DNA from: Ohtaekwangia sp036503775
Lineage (GTDB): Bacteria; Bacteroidota; Bacteroidia; Cytophagales; Cyclobacteriaceae
Reading direction: 5' to 3'
Assembly: GCA_036503775.1 (NCBI GenBank)
Contig: DASXWH010000084.1
Location: forward strand, 1-64,000
Length of the DNA: 64,000 bases
Below, one piece after another: positions 7,833 to 17,821 of the stretch. The position numbers and the translations under genes are program-made. Positions within the stretch are counted from its first letter, which is position 1. Each line of letters starts with the position of its first letter. The notes beneath the pieces were generated by a model. It did not search any database, was not told the DNA's origin, and saw only the letters and a program-made list of their open reading frames with translations.

Positions 7833-9446
7833 ATGAGTGGAAATTCGAAATATCAGGTGAGTTTGCCCATAGTTCTGTGCATTGGATTGGCAGCAGGGAT
7901 TTTTGTCGGGGCAAGTTTTACTACGCGAAAGAGTACGGGGGATGTAGGTGGGGATATTCAGAAATTCAGAGAGGTTCTCACCCAGATCAATGATGAATAC
8001 GTGGATACGGTGAGTACCAACTCACTGGTTGACGAAGCTATCCAGCATATGTTACATAAGCTGGATCCGCATTCCTCCTATATCCCGGCAGCCGATCGAT
8101 TGGCAGCAAACGAAGACCTTCGGGGAAACTTTGACGGCATCGGAATCGAATTCAATATTTTCAATGATACGATCGTAGTGGTATCTCCCCTGAGTGGCGG
8201 TCCGTCTGAAGCCCTGGGTGTTCAATCAGGAGATAAAATCATAAAAGTTGATGACAAAATGATGGCGGGTGTTGGCGTTACTTCGGCCGATGTTATGAAA
8301 GCCCTGAAAGGCCCCAAGGGTACCGAAGTGAAGGTGACCATTTTCAGAAGGGGCAAAGAAATCGATTTTAATATCGTACGGGATAAAATACCGCAATACT
8401 CGGTTGATGTTTCTTACATGGTAGACCATGAGATCGGCTACATCAAAGTAAACCGCTTTGCGGCCACCACATATGATGAATTCCAGGAAGCCGTAAAGAA
8501 ACTGAAAGAAAAAGGCATGAAAAAACTGGTGCTCGATCTGCAGGGAAACCCTGGCGGTTATATGAACATCGCGATTGACATGGCCGATGATTTTTTAAGC
8601 AACGGAAAAAAAATTGTATTCACCCATGGCAAGGATAAAAAATATGACTCTGAAGCTTACGCTACAGACAAAGGTGATTTTGAATCAGGCGATTTAATCG
8701 TACTGGTAAATGAGGGAAGTGCCTCAGCATCCGAGATCTTGTCTGGTGCACTGCAGGACAATGATCGTGCATTGATTGTAGGACGCAGAAGTTTTGGGAA
8801 AGGTTTGGTGCAATCTCCTTTTGACCTCAGCGATGGTTCTGAACTTCGCCTGACCATAAGCCGCTACTACACCCCAAGCGGACGCTCCATTCAAAAACCA
8901 TATGAAGATGAAGATGAGTATGCCATGGATATCATGAGCCGATACAATCATGGTGAGTTCTTCCATTCTGACAGTATTAAGTTCAATGACTCACTGAAAT
9001 ACATTACCCTCAATGGCCGGACCGTTTATGGTGGTGGTGGCATCATGCCTGATTATTTTGTTCCCCTGGATACAACCATTAACAGCCATTACCTGAATGA
9101 GCTGTACACATCTACCTCCATTCAGGAGTACACCTTCGCCTATGCGGATAAACACAAGGAGAGGTTAGAGAAAAAAGGATTCGACAGTTTCTTGAAAGAC
9201 TTTGTGATAACCGATGACATGATCGATCAGCTTGTTAAAGTGGGGCTGCGCAACAATGTTAAACCGGACTACAAAGAACTTCGTGAGAAGAAGAAACTTT
9301 TCCAGATTCACATGAAAGCGCAGATCGCCCGCAAAATCTGGGGAAATGATGGATTCTATCCCGTGTTCAACAACACCAACGAAGTGTTCCTGCAGGCCAT
9401 AAAATTATTTGATCATATTCCGGAGCTTAGCCGAAAGAGCTTGTAA
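7833..9446 (+). CDS. C-terminal processing peptidase, S41 family (CtpA/Prc type)
   Basis: This membrane-anchored or periplasmic tail-specific serine protease degrades or processes exported proteins. The N-terminal hydrophobic stretch (PIVLCIGLAAGIFVGASF) is a signal anchor. A PDZ domain spans about residues 90-180 (GIGIEFNIFNDTIVVVSPLS, LGVQSGDKIIKVDD). The S41 catalytic domain carries the nucleophile Ser in NEGSASASEIL and the Lys base in RSFGKGLVQSPF, the Ser-Lys dyad of this family. The C-terminal part adds about 130 residues typical of Bacteroidota members (537 residues in all). It starts a plus-strand pair with the DUF6807 gene, divergent from the hemerythrin-domain gene. Confidence 0.93.
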   Translation: MSGNSKYQVSLPIVLCIGLAAGIFVGASFTTRKSTGDVGGDIQKFREVLTQINDEYVDTVSTNSLVDEAIQHMLHKLDPHSSYIPAADRLAANEDLRGNFDGIGIEFNIFNDTIVVVSPLSGGPSEALGVQSGDKIIKVDDKMMAGVGVTSADVMKALKGPKGTEVKVTIFRRGKEIDFNIVRDKIPQYSVDVSYMVDHEIGYIKVNRFAATTYDEFQEAVKKLKEKGMKKLVLDLQGNPGGYMNIAIDMADDFLSNGKKIVFTHGKDKKYDSEAYATDKGDFESGDLIVLVNEGSASASEILSGALQDNDRALIVGRRSFGKGLVQSPFDLSDGSELRLTISRYYTPSGRSIQKPYEDEDEYAMDIMSRYNHGEFFHSDSIKFNDSLKYITLNGRTVYGGGGIMPDYFVPLDTTINSHYLNELYTSTSIQEYTFAYADKHKERLEKKGFDSFLKDFVITDDMIDQLVKVGLRNNVKPDYKELREKKKLFQIHMKAQIARKIWGNDGFYPVFNNTNEVFLQAIKLFDHIPELSRKSL

Positions 9447-9513
9447 TCGAACCTGATTACGTTGATACATGCAGGTTAATTGGTTAATTTGTTCTCGTCA
9501 ATAGCTTGCTCGT

Positions 9514-10557
9514 ATGATCACCCGGAACGCTGCCTATTTTTTTCTCTGCTGCTTATTTCCACTGTCGCTTCAGGCACAAAAGTCTGATGGGTTCAGTTTT
9601 GTTGATCACTTCGATAAAAACCAGGTAGACATACTCTACAACAATAAACTGCTGACATCCTATTGCTATGGTGACTCGATCATGAAGCCGGTGTTGTTTC
9701 CGGTGAACACCGTTTCAGGCATTACGGTTACCCGGGGATTTCCCTTATCACCGAGACCTGGAGAACGCGTTGATCATCCTCATCATATCGGCATATGGAT
9801 GAACTATGAATCGGTCAATGGTCTTGATTTCTGGAATAACTCAACCGCGATACCTTACCAGAACAAATCACGCTATGGCCGGATTGTTCATCATAAAATT
9901 GTTACGGCCGAAACCAAAGGAAATAACAAAGCTACATTGGTAACTGCAGCATACTGGAAAGATCACAGCAACAGAACATTGCTTACAGAAATCACCACCT
10001 ATTCATTTGAAGTACGCAAGACTGATTTTATTATTGATCGCATCACGGGATTAACTGCTGTAGCCAATGAAGTTTTGTTCAGGGATATAAAGGATGGTTT
10101 TCTGGCCATACGGGTTGCCCGTGAACTCGAGCATTCATCTTCTGAACCGGCAACTTTAATTGACAAAAACGGAGGTTACACGTCAACCCCGGTTGTGAAT
10201 AATGATGGTGTTACGGGCGAATACCTGAGTAGTGAAGGATTAACCGGTAATGCCGTTTGGGGAACGCGGGCAAAATGGACAAGCCTGCGTGGTAAAATCA
10301 GACAACAGCCAGTATCCATTACCATTCTTGATCATCCCAAAAACCCCGGTTATCCCACCTACTGGCATGCGCGCGGTTATGGGCTCTTTGCCGCCAATCC
10401 GCTCGGGCAAGCTATATTCAGCAATGGGAAAGAGCATCTAAATCTTTCCATAAAAAAAGATGAGTCTGTAATATTCCGCTACCGGATTATCGTCCGGGGA
10501 GGCCACGACATCACAGCCGAAGAGATCAACAAGCTGGCAAAGGATTTCAGCAAATGA
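9514..10557 (+). CDS. Secreted DUF6807 (PmoA-like) protein
   Basis: A 347-residue protein with a signal peptide ending near LSLQAQ. The body has the DUF6807/PmoA pattern: HHIGIWMNYESVNGLDFW with a His pair near residue 87, then GRIVHHKIV, DGFLAIRVARELE and YPTYWHARGYGLFAANPLG near the end. The family is common in Bacteroidota and Planctomycetota and is usually found near carbohydrate-use genes, but its biochemical role is not settled. It lies 67 bases after the S41 protease on the same strand and ends six bases from the convergent subtilase gene. No sugar-use genes are adjacent, so the substrate cannot be guessed. Confidence 0.8.
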   Translation: MITRNAAYFFLCCLFPLSLQAQKSDGFSFVDHFDKNQVDILYNNKLLTSYCYGDSIMKPVLFPVNTVSGITVTRGFPLSPRPGERVDHPHHIGIWMNYESVNGLDFWNNSTAIPYQNKSRYGRIVHHKIVTAETKGNNKATLVTAAYWKDHSNRTLLTEITTYSFEVRKTDFIIDRITGLTAVANEVLFRDIKDGFLAIRVARELEHSSSEPATLIDKNGGYTSTPVVNNDGVTGEYLSSEGLTGNAVWGTRAKWTSLRGKIRQQPVSITILDHPKNPGYPTYWHARGYGLFAANPLGQAIFSNGKEHLNLSIKKDESVIFRYRIIVRGGHDITAEEINKLAKDFSK

Positions 10558-10563
10558 TCGCTG

Positions 10564-13500
10564 CTATCGTGTAATGGCAATCTTCCTGAATGCTACCCGG
10601 TTGTCAGCCTGAATTTTCAGAAAATAGATTCCAGCATTTAAGCTCCTGACATTCATCACATCAGTGAACCTACCGGATATATTTTCATAATTACGCTGCT
10701 GTACCTCATTCCCCTGAGGTCCAAGTAATGTAAGTCTGAGGTGATCGATCCGTAATCCCTCAATGGTAATGGTCAGGTCATTATGATGTGCAGGAATTGG
10801 AAATACGGAAACCGATCTGGCGAGCGCATCTTCAACACTCAATACAATTGAGATCATATCGCTTGATGTAGCCGTGCACCCATTGGCATGCGTAACGGTT
10901 TGTTGAATCTCAAATTCACCATTGTCCAGATATGTGTGTGTTGGATTTTGATCATCACTGGTTACACCGTCTCCAAAATCCCACAACCATTCGGTCGCAT
11001 CACTGCTTTCATCAACAAACTCAACGGTATTGCTTTCCGGAATTACAATCATGGAAAACTGTGAAACCGAATTCTCAAGCACGTCCACGGTAATCGTTTC
11101 TGAAACAGATTCACAATTCAAACTATTTTCTGTGTACGTGACGGTTACATGGTAATCACCCGCCTCAGTCACTTCAATGGACTGCGTTGTTTCTTCCGTA
11201 CTCCACACATATTCATTACCCTCATCAACGGATAATGTCACGGATTCCCCATCGCAGAAAACCGTTGAACCCAAAGCTTCAATTACCGGTCTGGCTTTAG
11301 CGCTGATGTGTGCTGCTGTCCGTACGCTCTCGAAAGATTCGTCAGCATTGGAAACAAATACCGTTGTGTCATTTAACAGTTCATCTATTGTAAACTGGTT
11401 TCCCGTTTCAATGGGAGTTCCTCCTGTAAAATCACGATACCAGTTAAAGGATGTAGCTCCTGTTGCTGTCAATACTGCCTGAGCACCATAACAAGCATCA
11501 AGAGTATCAACAAGGGGCCGTGGTGCATTCAATGTATAATTGTAAATGGAATCCGCATACTTGGCCGAGTTGATCAGGTCATCTATATTATTTGCTGCGT
11601 GCAATGCAAAGGCTACAGTAATCTCTTCATCCGGATTGATGTTATACGGACCGGACGATACAACATGACTTACATCATTGCCGGCCGCTGAAGAATTACC
11701 TGCCTGTACTTTAAAAAAGCCACTCGACAGTGAAGTGAATTTTTCAGTATCGGTAAATCCGTCATATATACCCAACGGATTGCCACCAATGCTATGGTCA
11801 TTATCAATAGCATAATAGTTGGCCAGGCCTGAGAGCAATTGAACCCCTGCCTGAGGTAAACTGGTGGATTGCTTTGGAAAAACATAACCGAGTTTTGTGT
11901 CAGCATCCCATAAGGCAGCATCCTTTGCCCCGGCAAAACTAATATCCCAATCGGCAAAGATTCCAAAGTAAAAATCGTTTATGGCCACAGCTTTAGGGTT
12001 CTTGATTTTATACTCCAGGATAATGAACTGATCATACGGGGCTTCACGCCATACCAGGCTTCGGTAAGAGACCACAACACTTTGATTGGCTACGGTCTGT
12101 GAGTTTGAAAATGAACCAAAAATCTCTGCGCTTGAACGTTCTCCCGGAATAATCTCTTTGATACGATCCAGCGAAACAAAATCTGCATCATAACCACCGC
12201 TACCGTTTCGTACAGTGTTGAGAATGGTAGCGGATGAACTGCCCATAATCAAACCCATTTCAAACAGAATGGACGCGTCATTGTAAACAAATCCGCTTCC
12301 TCCGCTCGAGCTATTGGTGTCTTCATAGGCCAGCTTACCAGAAGATGATATTGTGGTGATCACTTTATTATCATCAATGTCACGATAGGATGGATTAGGT
12401 ACAAATGAAAGCACTTGAAAATCCTGATAGTCGCCATCTGAAAACGTAATGAGAAGGTCGAATGATTTATTTTCAGCTACTGTGCTCCCGATAGTTAATT
12501 CAAAAGGTTCTGAAGTATTTCTTATGGTAGCGCCCGAAGCGATAGCGCCAGGAGCGATTCTATCTTTTGTAATGGTGATACCTGTTCCGGAAGTTGAAAT
12601 GGTAATCTCCAGCGCTGAGGATGATCCCTGCAGGTAATTTTTAAAATCCAGGTAGAGAAATGCCGCATCACCAGGTTCCGCTGCATGCCCTGATGCATTT
12701 TTAAGTTCATAATTTGATGCCCGAATTGAAGGTGATGATTCAGTGAGTGCCCTGAAAATATCCAATCTCCCTTTACCGAGTTTATTAATGAAACTTGCAT
12801 TCTGGGTGTACATACTTTCATCGGCCGTAACCCGAAGTTGTTCGGCTACCTGGAGCGGTGTGTATTCCGGATGTACTGACCACACCAACGCTGCAGCTCC
12901 GGCAGTGATCGGAGATGAAAACGAAGTTCCGGACGTACTGCCATAGCCATTATCATACTGGGCTGTAAAAATCGCGGAGCCGGGAGCGGTGATATCTACT
13001 GTGCTTCCATAATTGGAAAACGATGACCTTTTATCATTCTGATCCGTGGAGGCAGCCGACAATACATAATCATATGAAGCCGGATAGAGTGGTGTAGATA
13101 CGTTTTCATTTCCAGCAGCGGCTACCACAAGGCACCCCTGGTCAAGCGTTACGTGTGTTATTATATCCTGGTAAATCTGGCTTCGGTACGTTGATCCCCA
13201 GGAACAGTTGATCACCTTAGCACCATTGTCTGCTGCATATTGTACACCCAGGTACAAATTCGAGCTATAGTTTCTGTCACTGGCGGGCTGATTATCTGCA
13301 TAGTGTTTGATGAACATCAGCCTGGTTTTATATCCCACTCCTGCTACACCAACACCATCATTGGTTGAAGCTGATGCACAGGCACCCACCTGTGTTCCAT
13401 GACCAAAGCCTGGACCATTTTTATAAATAGCGGGATCATTGTCGCCAACAAAATCAGGATCAAAGGCATTCAATGTATCTGCTCCCGAAAAATCCCAACC

Positions 13501-14124
13501 CCGGTAGTCATCGATATAACCATTGTCGTCATCATCAATACCATTTACGGGATCATCGTTTATATACATTTGGCTCACCAGATCGGGGTGATCTATATCA
13601 ACGCCAGAATCAATGATAGCAATGATCATATCTTCATCACCTTGCGTGATATCCCAGGCCTCCATTGCTTTTACCTTTGAAAGATAATACTGAGAACCAA
13701 TGGATGGGTCATTGGGGGTTACCGTCATTCGTTGACGATAAACCGGTTCAGCTATTTCTACCTGACCATCCGCATATAGTCCAGCAATAAAATCCTCTAC
13801 AGGAATGGATGGATCAAAACTGATTTCGAAATACAGTGAAATATCAATAACCGGCTTAAAAGCCTGAGCTCTGGCTGTGTGTGTTTGGCCTTTACCTGTG
13901 GAAATAGGTCTTACCTGATGAAGTCCCTGTGCTGAACGCACAGCTGTTCGTCCCTGTTGAAATGTTTCCCTGTATTTGCTTTTTACTTTTACCAATACCT
14001 TTCCAGGGATGTAGGCAGAAGCTGAGCTGCCCGAGGGGAAATGAAATTTCTTTGCTGTTTTGATTTGGGCGTGAACGTCTACCGCACTTATCAATCCCAG
14101 AATAAGGACCGTTATAATTCGCAT
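10564..14124 (-). CDS. Secreted subtilisin-like (S8) serine protease with PKD domain and T9SS sorting domain
   Basis: A 1186-residue extracellular protease. It has a signal peptide (MRIITVLILGLISAVDVHAQ), then a propeptide-like region (VPGKVLVKVKSKY style, PGKVLVKVK near 42). The S8 catalytic domain spans about 150-460, with Asp in IAIIDSGVDIDHPDL, His in GFGHGTQVGACAS, the oxyanion Asn in AAAGNEN, and Ser in SGTSFSSPITAGAAAL. A middle region of unclear beta-rich domains follows, then Ig-like segments, and a PKD domain (WLWDFGDGVTSDDQNPTHTY) near 1020. A type A CTD (FPIPAHHNDLTITIEG through IYFLKIQADNRVAFRKIAI) ends the protein. The CTD implies export by the type IX system and surface attachment or release. 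It is monocistronic and convergent with the DUF6807 gene. Confidence 0.93.
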   Translation of the reverse strand: MRIITVLILGLISAVDVHAQIKTAKKFHFPSGSSASAYIPGKVLVKVKSKYRETFQQGRTAVRSAQGLHQVRPISTGKGQTHTARAQAFKPVIDISLYFEISFDPSIPVEDFIAGLYADGQVEIAEPVYRQRMTVTPNDPSIGSQYYLSKVKAMEAWDITQGDEDMIIAIIDSGVDIDHPDLVSQMYINDDPVNGIDDDDNGYIDDYRGWDFSGADTLNAFDPDFVGDNDPAIYKNGPGFGHGTQVGACASASTNDGVGVAGVGYKTRLMFIKHYADNQPASDRNYSSNLYLGVQYAADNGAKVINCSWGSTYRSQIYQDIITHVTLDQGCLVVAAAGNENVSTPLYPASYDYVLSAASTDQNDKRSSFSNYGSTVDITAPGSAIFTAQYDNGYGSTSGTSFSSPITAGAAALVWSVHPEYTPLQVAEQLRVTADESMYTQNASFINKLGKGRLDIFRALTESSPSIRASNYELKNASGHAAEPGDAAFLYLDFKNYLQGSSSALEITISTSGTGITITKDRIAPGAIASGATIRNTSEPFELTIGSTVAENKSFDLLITFSDGDYQDFQVLSFVPNPSYRDIDDNKVITTISSSGKLAYEDTNSSSGGSGFVYNDASILFEMGLIMGSSSATILNTVRNGSGGYDADFVSLDRIKEIIPGERSSAEIFGSFSNSQTVANQSVVVSYRSLVWREAPYDQFIILEYKIKNPKAVAINDFYFGIFADWDISFAGAKDAALWDADTKLGYVFPKQSTSLPQAGVQLLSGLANYYAIDNDHSIGGNPLGIYDGFTDTEKFTSLSSGFFKVQAGNSSAAGNDVSHVVSSGPYNINPDEEITVAFALHAANNIDDLINSAKYADSIYNYTLNAPRPLVDTLDACYGAQAVLTATGATSFNWYRDFTGGTPIETGNQFTIDELLNDTTVFVSNADESFESVRTAAHISAKARPVIEALGSTVFCDGESVTLSVDEGNEYVWSTEETTQSIEVTEAGDYHVTVTYTENSLNCESVSETITVDVLENSVSQFSMIVIPESNTVEFVDESSDATEWLWDFGDGVTSDDQNPTHTYLDNGEFEIQQTVTHANGCTATSSDMISIVLSVEDALARSVSVFPIPAHHNDLTITIEGLRIDHLRLTLLGPQGNEVQQRNYENISGRFTDVMNVRSLNAGIYFLKIQADNRVAFRKIAITR

Positions 14125-14291
14125 AAAGGTTAATGAGTTTAATCCAAAAATAGCAATTCCAGGCAGACCTGGAGATCTTCATTATCATTTACTAATGCAA
14201 ATGATTTCTATAATGCAGAAGCCAGTATTTTAAATCCAGGGATAGTCAGAAAAGTGACCGTTAGAGGGGTTTGAAAATAGAAGAATAAACA

Positions 14292-15623
14292 TCAGATCAT
14301 CCCCCTGGATTTCAATTCCAGATATTTGTTTATCGTATTTACGGTGAGGTGTTGCGGATCGGTCAACAAAGCCTGAATGCCGTTTCTGTTCAATTCTTTA
14401 ACGATAAGTTTTTTATCGTAGGTGTATTTTTCTGCAATGGCTTTATGGTATATACCCTTAAGATCCTCTGCAGGAGTATGTAACAACGACTTAACTTCAG
14501 TATTCTCGAAAAAAATAACTACCAGTAAGTGACGGTTGGCTATGCTTCGCAAAAAAGGAAGCTGACGATGCATGCTATGAATTGATTCAAAGTTGGTGTA
14601 CAACAAAAGCAGACTGCGTTGTGTGATCTTTCGCCTGATGCGTGAATACAAAACTGAAAAATCAGATTCCCGGTATGCGGTCTTCTGATTGTACAACACT
14701 TCCATGATCTTCGCCATCTGACTGTTCTGACGTCCGGCCGGAAGCATGGTTCCGATCTTGTCCTGAAAGGTCAGCAACCCCGCTTTATCTGATTTCTTTA
14801 TCGCAATGTTTGAAATCACCAGGCTTGCATTGATGGCATAATCCAGCAGGCTTAAGCCATTAAAAGGCATTTGCATAACACGGCCTTTATCAATTACGCT
14901 GTAGACCTGTTGTGACCGTTCATCCTGATAGTGATTTACCATCAGGTGAGTTCTTCGTGCTGTGGCACGCCAGTTTATCGTTCGAAAGTCATCACCGGCA
15001 ACATATTCCTTAATCAGTTCAAACTCCATGTTATGCCCTATACGCCTGATCTTCTTGATACCTGCTTCCGTTAACCGGTTGGAGATCGCCAGCAACTCAT
15101 ACTTGTGCATCTGAATATAAGACGGGTATACCGGCACAAGTGCATCACCTGAAAATTTGAATCTACGTGAAAGCAAACCAATCGGAGTGCTGATATAAAC
15201 ATTGACCGTTCCGAAGGAATACTCACCCCGTTTTACCGGACGCAAATAATATTTGATGACTTTACTCTCTCCAGGTCCAAGAATCAGTTCAAAATTCAAG
15301 TCCCTTCGTTGAAACTGATGAGGTATCTCATCGACCACATTTACCGTGGCCGTAAAGGGATAGAAATTTTCGAGGTGAATCCGGAGCTCATTATCATCAC
15401 CGTTTGAAAGTCTTTCGGGAGTAAACCGATACCCATGCAACCCTTTACGTGTACGATATAAAAGAACACTGTCGGTAAATATTACGGTAAGCAATACGGT
15501 GAACAGAATTTTAGGTACGATCACAAAATCCCCGGCAATGAATGTCGTGATGAAACTCACCACCACAATTCCAAGCATCAGAAACAATCTTCCCCGGAGA
15601 TATAATGAGCGGATAAGCTTCAC
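14292..15623 (-). CDS. DUF58 domain membrane protein
   Basis: A 443-residue protein with two transmembrane segments at the N-terminus (about residues 10-55), then a beta-rich region, and a DUF58 domain carrying EYVAGDDFRTINWRATAR near 205, the family hallmark. A vWA-like part follows (VYSVIDKGRVM). DUF58 proteins are typically encoded beside MoxR AAA+ ATPases and are thought to be their clients or partners. The GTG start shares its first G with the TAG stop of the moxR gene, so translation is coupled. This is the last gene of a six-gene membrane cluster. Confidence 0.9.
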   Translation of the reverse strand: MKLIRSLYLRGRLFLMLGIVVVSFITTFIAGDFVIVPKILFTVLLTVIFTDSVLLYRTRKGLHGYRFTPERLSNGDDNELRIHLENFYPFTATVNVVDEIPHQFQRRDLNFELILGPGESKVIKYYLRPVKRGEYSFGTVNVYISTPIGLLSRRFKFSGDALVPVYPSYIQMHKYELLAISNRLTEAGIKKIRRIGHNMEFELIKEYVAGDDFRTINWRATARRTHLMVNHYQDERSQQVYSVIDKGRVMQMPFNGLSLLDYAINASLVISNIAIKKSDKAGLLTFQDKIGTMLPAGRQNSQMAKIMEVLYNQKTAYRESDFSVLYSRIRRKITQRSLLLLYTNFESIHSMHRQLPFLRSIANRHLLVVIFFENTEVKSLLHTPAEDLKGIYHKAIAEKYTYDKKLIVKELNRNGIQALLTDPQHLTVNTINKYLELKSRGMI

Positions 15624-16600
15624 TAGCGCGGTACTTCTACTTTGTCTATAATCTGTTTCACAACTTCGTCTGTAGTGATGCCTTCCATCTCTTTATCAGG
15701 CGTGAGCATTACCCGGTGGCGTAATACGGGTAAAGCGACAAACTTAATATCCTCCGGTGTAACAAAATCGCGGCCATGAAGTGCAGCATACGCTTTTGAA
15801 CTGTTCAGAATAGCAACGGAGGCACGCGGTGATGCTCCCAGGAAAAGTGAAGGGTTATTGCGTGTTTCAAAAATGATCTGGGCAATGTACCGTATCAGGT
15901 TTTGTTCCAGATGGATATTCTGGACAGCAGCACGGAAGCTTCGTATTTGTTCAGCTGAAAGTACAGCATTGATTTCGCTTACCGGTGGCTGGCCTTTGCG
16001 CAGGTGATGTCCGGTAATAATGGATATTTCCTGTTCGATCTCCGGATAGTTTACTACGATCTTGAACAGAAAGCGGTCGAGTTGTGCTTCCGGCAGACGG
16101 TATGTTCCTTCATGTTCAATCGGGTTTTGAGTAGCCACCACCATATAAGGAGCCTCAAAGCGATGGGTTGTTCCATCAATGGTAACCTGGCGTTCCTCCA
16201 TAACCTCAAAAAGTGCTGACTGTGTTTTAGCCGGTGCACGGTTGATCTCATCAATGAGAACAATATTGGAGAAGATCGGGCCCGATTTGAACTCAAACTC
16301 GGATTTTTTCATGTTATAGACGGCTGTTCCCAATACGTCAGAAGGCATCAGGTCAGGCGTAAACTGTATACGGGAAAAATTCACTGCAATAACTTTCGAT
16401 AACAGTTTTGCCGTAAGGGTTTTTGCCACACCGGGAACGCCTTCGATCAACACGTGACCATCAGCCAGAATAGCTGTTATCAGCAGATCGATCATCTGCT
16501 CCTGACCGACTATGACTTTACCGATCTCTTCTCTGATTTTCCGGATGCTGGCATTTAATGCATTCAGGTCAACACGGCTTTCAAACATTTTTTCTTCCAT
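15623..16600 (-). CDS. MoxR-family AAA+ ATPase (first paralogue)
   Basis: A cytoplasmic AAA+ ATPase of 325 residues, presumed to act as a chaperone that assembles or activates the neighbouring vWA/DUF58 proteins. It shows Walker A GVPGVAKT near residue 55, Walker B VLIDEINRAP near 115, and sensor 1 VVATQNPIEHEGTY. The arginine-finger region AQLDRFLFK and C-terminal lid GASPRASVAIL follow. It overlaps the DUF58 gene by one base and is 21 bases from the preceding gene. A second MoxR (29131-30099) in another operon is clearly a paralogue with the same motifs. Confidence 0.93.
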   Translation of the reverse strand: MEEKMFESRVDLNALNASIRKIREEIGKVIVGQEQMIDLLITAILADGHVLIEGVPGVAKTLTAKLLSKVIAVNFSRIQFTPDLMPSDVLGTAVYNMKKSEFEFKSGPIFSNIVLIDEINRAPAKTQSALFEVMEERQVTIDGTTHRFEAPYMVVATQNPIEHEGTYRLPEAQLDRFLFKIVVNYPEIEQEISIITGHHLRKGQPPVSEINAVLSAEQIRSFRAAVQNIHLEQNLIRYIAQIIFETRNNPSLFLGASPRASVAILNSSKAYAALHGRDFVTPEDIKFVALPVLRHRVMLTPDKEMEGITTDEVVKQIIDKVEVPR

Positions 16601-16621
16601 GATGGTGATTTAAAATTAGCT

Positions 16622-17821
16622 TCAGCTTCGGGCTGATGCCTGGTTAAACTTCTCTATTTTTTCGTTCAGATCAATCAATTCAAATGCTGAAATCTTGAGA
16701 CGAGATTGAATCCTCAAGATTGCAGCTACCAACTCCGTGACCTGGTCAACGGCTATTCCTGATTTCGCAGCCAACGACCGGATAAATTCATCATCGAGTT
16801 TCGTTGTGCTTAGCCAGAATTTAGTACGAATCTGTTCCAGCAAGAAAAGAATTTTCTTTTCCGCTACGTTCTTATGATCACCGTGCTGATAATAAAGATT
16901 CCCCAGTGTATTTACAAATTCCAAGGTGGTATTAGCCAGTGGATTGATCACCGGAATAATGCGCTGCCTGCGCTTCATCTCAAACAGCATAAAGATCAGG
17001 ATTGAAAGTATAGTGATGTAGTAAGCCCAACCTAATGGCTCGTTGGTAAGAATGAAACGCAAAGGAGTAGTAGGTTCCATTCTGCCTGACTGGTAATATT
17101 CCGTCCATTCAACATTCTCTTTCGGCAGGTAGGATAACATGACAGAAACATACTCCTGAATTTCACCCGATAGCAGATAGATATTCGTAAAAGCAAGTGG
17201 CGTAGAATTAAGGATCAGATTTCCTTTACCCCATTGTACTCTGATGGTAACCGGTTTTTCATTATCGTTGACAGCAACAACCATGGTTCGTGTTGAATCA
17301 AACCTGTTAAAATAATTGTGCATGTTATCGCGTCTGAAATAATAACGTTTGAACGTTTCAGCACCGGCATGAACCATCTGTATATAAGCCGTGTCTTTCT
17401 GAGATGTTACAATTCCTCCATCCTCAAAAAGATAATCTTTTGTAGAAACCTTTAGCGTGTCTGAAAAATGCCCCCAGAAACTATGCGCGGAGATAAATGC
17501 AGTGCCGCCTTCTGCCACATGTTTTAACAGTGCCTTGGTATCTTCCTTATCACCTGAAAACGATGAGCAGATCACCAGCAGACTTCCGGAACGCTTCAGT
17601 GAATCCTTGATCTCATACAGCGTCTGATAACTATGTCGGACCACCTGCGGCTCAAAGAGGGATGGCAATACCTGATTAAGCGCATAAGCACCAAATGGAT
17701 TCTGGTCTTGGTGTGCAAAAGTCACGGTCCAGTTGTGTTGCTTCGGACTTAATAGTTTTACCACAACGAAAAGTCCGATGGCCAGCGAGAGATACAATAT
17801 GTACTTCCAGTCTTTTTTCAT
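16622..17821 (-). CDS. DUF4350 domain membrane protein
   Basis: About 399 residues from ATG 17821 (MKKDWKYILYLSLAIGLFVV), which overlaps the preceding stop in an ATGA arrangement; an in-frame ATG at 17839 is less likely. One N-terminal membrane helix is followed by a DUF4350 domain (NPFGAYALNQVLPSLF, LLVICSSFSGDKEDTKALL, GGTAFISAHSFWG), a glutamine-amidotransferase-like fold without obvious catalytic residues. A second membrane helix lies near 260-280 (WAYYITILSILIFMLFEM) with a cytoplasmic tail. DUF4350 genes regularly sit with moxR, DUF58 and DUF4129 genes. The function is unknown. Confidence 0.8.
   Translation of the reverse strand: MKKDWKYILYLSLAIGLFVVVKLLSPKQHNWTVTFAHQDQNPFGAYALNQVLPSLFEPQVVRHSYQTLYEIKDSLKRSGSLLVICSSFSGDKEDTKALLKHVAEGGTAFISAHSFWGHFSDTLKVSTKDYLFEDGGIVTSQKDTAYIQMVHAGAETFKRYYFRRDNMHNYFNRFDSTRTMVVAVNDNEKPVTIRVQWGKGNLILNSTPLAFTNIYLLSGEIQEYVSVMLSYLPKENVEWTEYYQSGRMEPTTPLRFILTNEPLGWAYYITILSILIFMLFEMKRRQRIIPVINPLANTTLEFVNTLGNLYYQHGDHKNVAEKKILFLLEQIRTKFWLSTTKLDDEFIRSLAAKSGIAVDQVTELVAAILRIQSRLKISAFELIDLNEKIEKFNQASARS

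Noticed and set aside
12281..12330. Possible frameshift within the subtilase gene
   Set aside because: The frame is open for 1186 residues with intact catalytic, PKD and sorting domains; the middle region is merely poorly conserved.
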